This document shows positions 58,439-64,000 of a stretch of DNA of 64,000 bases, piece by piece. The notes beneath the pieces are model-generated. The model saw only the letters and a list, made by a program, of their open reading frames with translations. It did no database searches and had not been told where the DNA came from. The position numbers and the translations under genes are program-made. Origin of the DNA: Actinomyces vulturis. GTDB taxonomy: Bacteria > Actinomycetota > Actinomycetes > Actinomycetales > Actinomycetaceae. Positions within the stretch are counted from its first letter, which is position 1. Each line of letters opens with the position of its first letter. The stretch covers positions 602,523-666,522 of the forward strand of contig NZ_KV700385.1 of assembly GCF_001687305.1 (NCBI RefSeq). Direction: 5' to 3'.

Positions 58439-58728
58439 GGTGATCCTTCCGCTGACGGTGTTGGCCATTGTTCGACTGAGGGGCGGTGACGAACGGCCAC
58501 ACTCATACCTGCCACCATCGTAACGGTTGATTGGGAATTAACTCCGCTCCGTGAGGTATAAGGAATGTGTGTGTTTGGGGGAGATATTCCCATCCTGGGA
58601 TGGATACGGGTCTTCGTTGGGTGAGGCGTAGTGTTTAGAAAAGGGGAGTGTGTGAGGTATCACCTATGGTGGTGATGCGCTGAAGTAGACAAAAGGTACT
58701 CCAGTCATGCTAGTCTCAACTCTGCTTC

Positions 58729-58812
58729 GCGCGAGTGGCGGAATTGGTAGACGCGCACGGTTCAGGTCCGTGTGATCTTACGATCATGGGGGTTCGAGTC
58801 CCCCCCCGCGCA
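58729..58812 (+). tRNA. tRNA-Leu (CAG)
   Basis: An 84-nt class II tRNA with a long variable arm (TGATCTTACGATCA). The anticodon stem and loop are CACGG TTCAGGT CCGTG, giving CAG. The T stem is five G-C pairs. The acceptor is GCGCGAG against CCCGCGC, so position 6 is A opposite C. CCA is not encoded; the genome reads ACGA. Confidence 0.93.
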
Positions 58813-58816
58813 CGAA

Positions 58817-58862
58817 ACAAAACCGATGTGATGAGTATTCACCACGTCGGTTTTGTTGTTTT
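58817..58862 (+). terminator. Terminator after tRNA-Leu
   Basis: ACAAAACCGA (58817-58826) pairs with TCGGTTTTGT (58847-58856), extended by a G-T pair and GTG/CAC inside. A T-run follows from 58857. Confidence 0.85.
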
Positions 58863-58931
58863 TCCGGGGAAAATTTTCTTCATTCCCACTTGACATGACG
58901 GAGTGTGAAGTCTGTAGGGCGATCCGCTATT

Positions 58932-59402
58932 TCAGTGATTGTTATGTTGAGGCCAGCGCTTTGATGCCCAACTCATGAGCAGTACGGCCAGAGCAATTGC
59001 CAGCCATCCGCCTAGTGAGTTTTCGACAACGTTAGCGAATAAAGACCGGCGATGAAGCATAGGAAAAGCCCATTGAATCGTCTCCGCTAATGCGCTCAGC
59101 GCAGTAATGGCAATGGCCCAAATCCATGGTTTTACCTTTGGCCATCCCACGGTGAGCAGGAAGGCGAGTGGTGCCATGAGGATAAAGTTCAAAATGACGT
59201 CTTTGCCGACAAGAGATAAGAACCACGGACCAACGGAGTCCTTGAACTGAGCTACATCATTGCCGCTTGGCCACAGTACTGCGACCTCCACAGCAACAAG
59301 CATGGGGACTGTCAGCCACCGGCATGCTCGGTGAATCCATGAGGGAAGTGGTTCATGGGTGCAGGGCTGTGGGGATGTGGGCTGAGGATGTGAGGAAGGC
59401 AT
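58932..59402 (-). CDS. VanZ-like family membrane protein
   Basis: A 156-residue protein with four hydrophobic helices in the VanZ pattern: NFILMAPLAFLLTV, ALSALAETIQWAF, then the RRSLFANVVENSLGGWLAIAL segment that carries the conserved R and N. VanZ-like proteins are of uncertain function; one example confers teicoplanin resistance. The N-terminal 25 residues are Pro/His-rich. No van operon is nearby. Confidence 0.82.
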   Translation of the reverse strand: MPSSHPQPTSPQPCTHEPLPSWIHRACRWLTVPMLVAVEVAVLWPSGNDVAQFKDSVGPWFLSLVGKDVILNFILMAPLAFLLTVGWPKVKPWIWAIAITALSALAETIQWAFPMLHRRSLFANVVENSLGGWLAIALAVLLMSWASKRWPQHNNH

Positions 59403-59533
59403 AGAACAGGAAAGTTTCTGGTGACAAGTAGATGCGTGCTAAGGGTGAAAAATATTTGGGGGCTCGCTAGAGGAAAATTGCGTGCGACAACGTAAGTGTA
59501 ACCGCTGAATCTCCTATCGTTGCCGTGTGGTGA

Positions 59534-59545
59534 GGGGGGGGGGGG
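59534..59545 (+). repeat. Homopolymer of 12 G
   Basis: The tract lies in the 314-bp region (59403-59716) between the VanZ-like gene and the divergent transporter gene, about 131 bp from one start and 171 bp from the other. Long G tracts slip readily during replication. Apart from the tract I recognised no hairpin and no clear promoter in this region; TACACT on the minus strand (59495-59500) is a possible -10 box for the VanZ-like gene. Confidence 0.8.
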
Positions 59546-59716
59546 ATTACAGGGCAAGTCTGTCAGTTTTCGTTCACCTACTTCTGGATCCCTTATTTTT
59601 CAATTCTCGTGATGACATTCTTTATCAATCTGACTGAACGATACGAACTCCTTTATTTCTGTCACTTTTCTTTTTCTAGCAGTGACCTCAGGTCTTTACA
59701 GACTTAGTCTTGGACG

Positions 59717-61291
59717 GTGAATTCGCTCATCGACCTTCTTGTTAGCGCTCCACTGCTTACTGTGTTTGTGGTGATTGGCTTGGGCACGGCCGTTGGTCAA
59801 ATCCCTGTGGGTCCTATTCGCTTCGGTGCTGCAGGCGCATTGTTTGTTGGCCTGGCCATTGGGGCCCTCGATCCTCGTTTGGGCGCTGACCTCTCCCTCT
59901 TGCGCAGCCTCGGTTTAGGCCTGTTTTGCTACACGGTTGGTATCGGTGCAGGAAATACTTTCTTCCGAAATCTCAAACGCCAGTTGCCCATCATGCTGCT
60001 GTGCGTCGTGGCTCTGATTCTTTCCGGTCTTGCTGGCGCCGTATGGAGTCACCTCACGGGAGTCACCCCCGCGATGGACGCCGGAGCATTCGCTGGCGCA
60101 CTGACCTCACCTGTTCTTGACGCCGCCATCGAAGCAGCAGGCAACAGCGAACCCGCCGTGGGATACGCGCTGGCTTACCCCGTAGGCGTAGCGGTTGCCA
60201 TTATTCTCGTAGCACTGATTCTTCGACGCTCATGGGACAGCCCCCGCGACCCTCAATCACCAGGAGCACAAGGCATTCATGCCACTACTGTCGAAGTGCT
60301 CACCACAATCCGTATTAAGGAAATCCCGGGATTTGCCCGTAACGAACTGCGTTTGTCCTACCTTGAACGTGACGGCCACACTCGCGTTATTCATCCCGAT
60401 GATGAACTGCTCCCCGGGGATCATGTTGTCGTGGTCGGCAGCGATGAAGCACTCGATCATGCTATTGCAGACCTTGGCGGATCTCACTCCACGTGCCTAG
60501 CAAAAGATCGCAGTGTGGTGGATTTTCGCCGCTTGACCGTTTCAAGTGACAAAGTGGCTGGTCGTACTATTGGTGAGCTCGATATGCCTACGCGATTTCA
60601 TGGCGTGATTACTCGAGTTAAGCGTGCAGACCGCGACATGCTCGCCACCGATGACCTAGTCCTCGAACTGGGTGACCGTGTTCTCGCTGTGGTTCCTTCC
60701 GATCAACTCGAAGAAGCGGCCACTCTCTTTGGTGATTCAGAAAAATCCATCGCTACCATTGATGCTTTTACTGTTGGATTGGGGATGGCGCTTGGTGTGG
60801 CTGCAGGCTTGATTGCTATTCCACTTCCTGGCGGTATCATATTCAAACTCGGCGTAGCTGCAGGCCCTTTGGTGGTGGGCATGATTCTTGGTCGTCTGGG
60901 TCGTACCGGTCCCTTCATCTGGGGACTTCCTCACGCAGCAAACTCCACTATTCGTCAGTTGGGGCTGTTGTTCTTCTTGGCCGCCATTGGCTTAGCTTCC
61001 GGCCCTGATTTTGCTGCCTCGGCTTTTTCTATGACAGGTATTGCTGTGGGCGGTTTAGCGGCGCTGATCATTGTCGTCAACGCCATCATTTTAGTGGGTG
61101 GATCTCGGCTCATTGGCTTGAGTCCCCAGCGCGCAGCAGGTGGCCTGGCTGGTCTTGTAGGCCAACCCGCTATCCTTTCTTTTGCCTTGAGTATGGACGA
61201 TGACGAGCGCATTGAAGCTGGTTACGCCACCTTGTTTGCGCTCGCCATCGTTGTCAAAATTGTGATGGTGCAGGTCCTCGTTGCCCTCTAA
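59717..61291 (+). CDS. AspT/YidE-type transporter with TrkA-C domains
   Basis: A 524-residue permease of the aspartate:alanine exchanger family. Two blocks of membrane helices (6-171 and 350-524) flank a cytoplasmic part with two TrkA-C-like regulatory domains (about 190-255 and 270-335; RLSYLERDGHTRVIHPDDELLPGDHVVVVG). The two halves share a repeated motif (GALTSPVLDAAIEAAG in the first; GLVGQPAILSFAL in the second). The substrate is unknown. GTG start at 59717 with a poor ribosome-binding site. The stop codon is 1 bp from the stop of convergent mtnN. Confidence 0.85.
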   Translation: MNSLIDLLVSAPLLTVFVVIGLGTAVGQIPVGPIRFGAAGALFVGLAIGALDPRLGADLSLLRSLGLGLFCYTVGIGAGNTFFRNLKRQLPIMLLCVVALILSGLAGAVWSHLTGVTPAMDAGAFAGALTSPVLDAAIEAAGNSEPAVGYALAYPVGVAVAIILVALILRRSWDSPRDPQSPGAQGIHATTVEVLTTIRIKEIPGFARNELRLSYLERDGHTRVIHPDDELLPGDHVVVVGSDEALDHAIADLGGSHSTCLAKDRSVVDFRRLTVSSDKVAGRTIGELDMPTRFHGVITRVKRADRDMLATDDLVLELGDRVLAVVPSDQLEEAATLFGDSEKSIATIDAFTVGLGMALGVAAGLIAIPLPGGIIFKLGVAAGPLVVGMILGRLGRTGPFIWGLPHAANSTIRQLGLLFFLAAIGLASGPDFAASAFSMTGIAVGGLAALIIVVNAIILVGGSRLIGLSPQRAAGGLAGLVGQPAILSFALSMDDDERIEAGYATLFALAIVVKIVMVQVLVAL

Positions 61292-61292
61292 A

Positions 61293-62030
61293 TCAGGCCA
61301 GCGCCGCCAACACTACGGCAGCGCTACGGGCAGCAGCCAGTTCAGCGTCCAGATGGAAATCTTGGTCAGCAGCAGGCCCGCAGAGGTCTGAAATACCACG
61401 TACCGACTGGAACTTTACGTCGTAGGCGTGAGCTACTTGAGCCAGAGCGGTGGATTCCATATCGGTACTCACCGCATGGGGGAATACCTCGCGGGTATCA
61501 GCCACATTTGCTTGCGTGATGAAAGAGTTGCCTGCAAGCATTTGGCCGGTATGAATGACAGGTTCAAGGGCCTTGCCCTGCTCCACAGCACAATCCATCA
61601 ACGGACTAGAGCCTGCACGCACTACGCGGTCACAAGTCTCATCGTCACCATTGAAGACGGCAGGCGACCCAGGGATTTGGCCGCGTTCATAACCAAAAAC
61701 GGTGGCATCGGCGTCGGTAAAAGCAAGGTTGGTGGCCACGCACACGTCACCCACGTTGACTTCGGGAGCCAGGCCACCAGCGGTGCCGGCACTGACCAGC
61801 AGGTCCACATCGTAGGTGGTGAGCATATGGGTGGCGGCGCGTGCGGCGTTGACCAGGCCGATGCCGCTAATGCACAGCACCATAGTGGAGCGAGGATTGT
61901 TGTCCTCCCTGGGGCTACCCAAGTAGAGACGAAGCCCAGCAACCTCAGCGGTTTCGTGGACAGTCATGGCGTTAAAGAACGGCTGAGCTTCCAGTTCCAT
62001 AGCCACGTTAACGGCAAGTAATCCGCTCAT
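61293..62030 (-). CDS. mtnN: 5'-methylthioadenosine/S-adenosylhomocysteine nucleosidase
   Basis: A 245-residue purine-nucleosidase (Pfs). The catalytic residues are visible: E12 in [10 protein letters not shown], the DMEST ribose-binding glutamate, and the aspartate in VRGISDLCG. It hydrolyses S-adenosylhomocysteine to S-ribosylhomocysteine and adenine, the substrate for LuxS, and recycles methylthioadenosine. Its start overlaps the luxS stop (ATGA), giving a luxS-mtnN operon that carries two consecutive steps of the activated methyl cycle. Confidence 0.93.
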   Translation of the reverse strand: MSGLLAVNVAMELEAQPFFNAMTVHETAEVAGLRLYLGSPREDNNPRSTMVLCISGIGLVNAARAATHMLTTYDVDLLVSAGTAGGLAPEVNVGDVCVATNLAFTDADATVFGYERGQIPGSPAVFNGDDETCDRVVRAGSSPLMDCAVEQGKALEPVIHTGQMLAGNSFITQANVADTREVFPHAVSTDMESTALAQVAHAYDVKFQSVRGISDLCGPAADQDFHLDAELAAARSAAVVLAALA

Positions 62031-62503
62031 GCCATAACCTCAGTCCACTCATCACGCTTGGACAGGAATGCTCGTACAGCTTCCTGAGCGCCTTGAAGGG
62101 TGTGGTTGGCGCCCCAACCACACTGTTCTTCATTGGCGGCGGGAACTTCCGTGGCCTCAAGTAGGTCAGCGAAGGTGGCGGCGAGAATATCCATGAATGC
62201 TGCAGGCTCAAGTCCGAGCGTAATGGCGTAGAAACCGGTCTGGCAGCCCATAGGGGAGAAGTCAACCAGGCGATCAGTGTGGTTGCGCATGAGTTCTGCG
62301 GTCAGGTGCTCAATGGAGTGCACCGTGGGCATTTCTAGGTGTTCACTGTTGGGTTGGCAAAAGCGTACATCGTATTTGATGAGGGTATCCCCACCGGGGA
62401 GAGTCTTGGTGTCAGCCACGCGCACGTAGGGGGCACGCACGGCGCGATGGTCGAGGTTAAAGGATTCAACGTTCATGCGCTTGGCGCGGGTGGGTTCGCT
62501 CAT
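62027..62503 (-). CDS. luxS: S-ribosylhomocysteine lyase LuxS
   Basis: A 158-residue LuxS of normal length. The metal ligands are H62 and H66 in [13 protein letters not shown] and C128 in [11 protein letters not shown]65 and C87 are the catalytic pair. It splits S-ribosylhomocysteine to homocysteine and DPD, the precursor of AI-2. I start at ATG 62503, with AGGA close upstream. A start at 62545 would run into the neighbouring hydrolase promoter. The divergent hydrolase begins only 34 bp away. Confidence 0.95.
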   Translation of the reverse strand: MSEPTRAKRMNVESFNLDHRAVRAPYVRVADTKTLPGGDTLIKYDVRFCQPNSEHLEMPTVHSIEHLTAELMRNHTDRLVDFSPMGCQTGFYAITLGLEPAAFMDILAATFADLLEATEVPAANEEQCGWGANHTLQGAQEAVRAFLSKRDEWTEVMA

Positions 62504-62537
62504 GGTCCTATTGTGCCTTGCCTGGCACACTAGGCAT

Positions 62538-63617
62538 ATGGACACCCCACTGAGTTATGTCACCTCCGGCCCCGCATTCGCCCCCGCTATCGTCCTGTGT
62601 CACGGCCTGTCGGGCAGTGCTTTCTCTCTGACCGACGCCGTGGAGCGCCTTCTCGCCGCCGGCTACCGTGTCATCACTCCAGACTTTCGTGGACACGGAT
62701 TATCCCCACGATGGCGTGAGGGTGATGACGGGCAGGTGCTTGTCGATGATTTGGTGGACTTATTGACTACCTTGCGCACTTACGATGAGGCGCTCGCGGC
62801 TAGCCGTGATGTTCCCTGCCCTCCGCGTCCGGTCATTATTGGTCATTCCATGGGCGGGGCGACTGCCGGTGTGGTTGCTCTTGAGCATCCTGAATTGGTG
62901 AGCGGTGCCGTGTGTGAAGACCCTGCTCTGTATGGGACTCGCAGCGACGAGCAATTGCTTTCCCGTGGTCAAACTCGCTTGCGTGCTGTACACGAGGATC
63001 GGGAGAACTTGGTGGGTGCTGCACAGTCAGGGCTTGAGAGTGACTCTATGCCGGAGAAGGAAGCGTTGGTCAGTGCGTGGGCTAGTCAGATGGTTGATGA
63101 TGCGATTCTTGCTAGCGGCGTGGTATGCCCGCCGGTTCCTTGGGAAAAATGGATGCGTGGGCTGGTGGATGCTGGCCGGCTTGCTCTTGTTCTTACCGGT
63201 GATGTGCCAGGGTCAGCACGCGTAGGGGTGAAGGGTTTGGAGGCACTGAAGGCTATGGGGTGGACGGTAGCGCAGGCCTATGAGCGCCAACAGTCAAGTG
63301 ACTGGGGTGTACAAATGCGGGACGATCAGGGGACTGGTGTCCTGCCCAATGATCAGTCGGAAGAACTGGTCACCGCTTCTGATACTCAGCCTGAATATGT
63401 GCCTGCCTCCTCCCATGAATGGGGAGAGAACCAGATTATTGATTCATGTGCTCATGTTGATGGGGATCATAGCGTTCGTTGTGAAGAAGCGAATAGCCGT
63501 TGCCAGGCAGTGATGATTCCGGGAGCAGGTCACCAAGTTCGCCGTATGTGTCCTACAGACTTCTGGGCCGTCACCTTATCGTGGCTTGACCATTTCTATC
63601 CTGTGCCTACTAAGTGA
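62538..63617 (+). CDS. Alpha/beta hydrolase
   Basis: A 359-residue serine hydrolase. The fold starts [37 protein letters not shown], with the nucleophile in GHSMGG and the histidine in PGAGHQVRR near the end. A variable cap and a hydrophilic stretch of about 70 residues (about 255-325) with no clear homology lie before the histidine. The substrate is unknown. ATG at 62538 begins the conserved part; the frame is open upstream. Starts of this gene and luxS are 34 bp apart, so their promoters must overlap or lie in coding sequence. Confidence 0.85.
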   Translation: MDTPLSYVTSGPAFAPAIVLCHGLSGSAFSLTDAVERLLAAGYRVITPDFRGHGLSPRWREGDDGQVLVDDLVDLLTTLRTYDEALAASRDVPCPPRPVIIGHSMGGATAGVVALEHPELVSGAVCEDPALYGTRSDEQLLSRGQTRLRAVHEDRENLVGAAQSGLESDSMPEKEALVSAWASQMVDDAILASGVVCPPVPWEKWMRGLVDAGRLALVLTGDVPGSARVGVKGLEALKAMGWTVAQAYERQQSSDWGVQMRDDQGTGVLPNDQSEELVTASDTQPEYVPASSHEWGENQIIDSCAHVDGDHSVRCEEANSRCQAVMIPGAGHQVRRMCPTDFWAVTLSWLDHFYPVPTK

Positions 63618-63691
63618 AGTCTTGCTCTGTCAAAAATGAGAGGAGTGGGAGGCGTTTCTATCCAGAATATGGCAAGCAGTGATGAGAAAAC

Positions 63692-63733
63692 TTGTTGAGG
63701 GGCTAGCGCTAAACAGCGCCAGCCCCTCAACAA
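63692..63733. terminator. Bidirectional hairpin between hydrolase and AI-2E permease
   Basis: A 19-bp stem with one mismatch (63692-63710 with 63715-63733) around a short AAAC loop. It lies between convergent genes and may serve both. The T-runs are weak. Confidence 0.75.
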
Positions 63734-63779
63734 CGACTCCATTGCCTTCTTTGCTTCCATACAGTAGGTGGAAGACTCT

Positions 63780-64000
63780 TTAAGCCTTGCGGGGCTTGGC
63801 GTAGGGATCTTTGTCTCCGTCGGTCAAAAAGATTGTCAGCCAGCGAGAATCGGGGTCAGAATCGATAAGCAGTGACTTGGTCAACAGAGTTAAGGGCACA
63901 GCGAGAATGGCGCCAAGACCACCAATAATGAGAGTCCATAGCACTAAGGACAGAAAGGTGATGGTGGTATTCAGACCCACGGCATCACCGGTGAACTTGG
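63780..64000 (-). CDS. AI-2E family transporter, C-terminal part
   Basis: Only the last 73 codons are in the window; the gene continues past the right edge. The end KFTGDAVGLNTTITFLSLV and IGGLGAILAVPLTLLTKSLL are the conserved final helices of the AI-2E/TqsA (UPF0118) permease family, followed by a hydrophilic tail DGDKDPYAKPRKA. Members have been linked with AI-2 export or with Na+/H+ antiport; the role here is not shown. The proximity to luxS may be chance or functional. Confidence 0.82.
   Translation of the reverse strand, partial: KFTGDAVGLNTTITFLSLVLWTLIIGGLGAILAVPLTLLTKSLLIDSDPDSRWLTIFLTDGDKDPYAKPRKA

Noticed and set aside
61428-62021. Plus-strand frame of 197 codons opposite mtnN
   Set aside because: Antisense shadow of an intact nucleosidase gene.

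Overview
The window is the replication-origin region of an actinobacterial chromosome. G+C is moderate, roughly the low to middle 50s by eye. Gene content and order (cca, NUDIX, DUF6049, murJ, trxB, trxA, aminotransferase, ddl, parB, parA, rsmG, jag, yidC, yidD, rnpA, rpmH, dnaA, dnaN, recF, DciA-like, gyrB, gyrA, DUF3566, tRNA-Ile, tRNA-Ala) fit the order Actinomycetales, most likely Actinomycetaceae (Actinomyces, Schaalia, Arcanobacterium or a relative). The placement is by inference; no rRNA gene is present.

Layout. 1-5 kb: accessory metabolism (a partial L-serine dehydratase, an amylosucrase, a pyridoxal/HMP kinase, a formate/nitrite channel). 5-8 kb: a secreted polysaccharide lyase of the hyaluronate lyase type with a Tat-like signal and an LASTG sorting signal. 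8-13 kb: dnaB, a divergent MATE exporter, then the rpsF-ssb-rpsR-rplI operon. 13-24 kb: a class A PBP, the CCA-adding enzyme, and a tightly overlapping NUDIX-DUF6049-murJ operon in which MurJ carries a pseudokinase and an extracellular domain. 24-28 kb: thioredoxin system, a PLP aminotransferase and ddl. 28-34 kb: the leftward parA/parB-rsmG-jag-yidC-yidD-rnpA-rpmH block. 34-45 kb: the rightward dnaA-dnaN-recF-DciA-gyrB-gyrA block and two tRNAs. 45-49 kb: rhomboid protease, cyclophilin, class E sortase and crgA. 49-58 kb: the actinobacterial growth and division signalling operon fhaA-fhaB-pstP-rodA-pbpA-pknA-pknB. 58-64 kb: tRNA-Leu, a VanZ-like protein, an AspT/YidE-type transporter, luxS-mtnN, an alpha/beta hydrolase and the end of an AI-2E-family permease.

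How the parts connect. PknA/PknB, PstP, FhaA, the MurJ pseudokinase, RodA, PbpA, PBP1A and Ddl form one peptidoglycan-synthesis and signalling module spread over the window. Class E sortase is a plausible anchoring enzyme for the LASTG-tailed lyase. LuxS and MtnN detoxify S-adenosylhomocysteine and produce the AI-2 precursor, next to a permease of the AI-2E family.

The most interesting signals are in DNA rather than in new proteins. There are four perfect 16-bp parS sites. One is the centre of a 58-bp perfect palindrome between ddl and parB, and three lie inside parB, each encoding the peptide VSRET. DnaA-box-like sequences cluster at four places: on both sides of dnaA, in front of dnaB, and, most densely, at about 45.1-45.34 kb between tRNA-Ala and the rhomboid gene. 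A 12-G tract lies between two divergent membrane-protein genes. I saw no CRISPR array, insertion sequence, prophage, recognisable defence system or intein.
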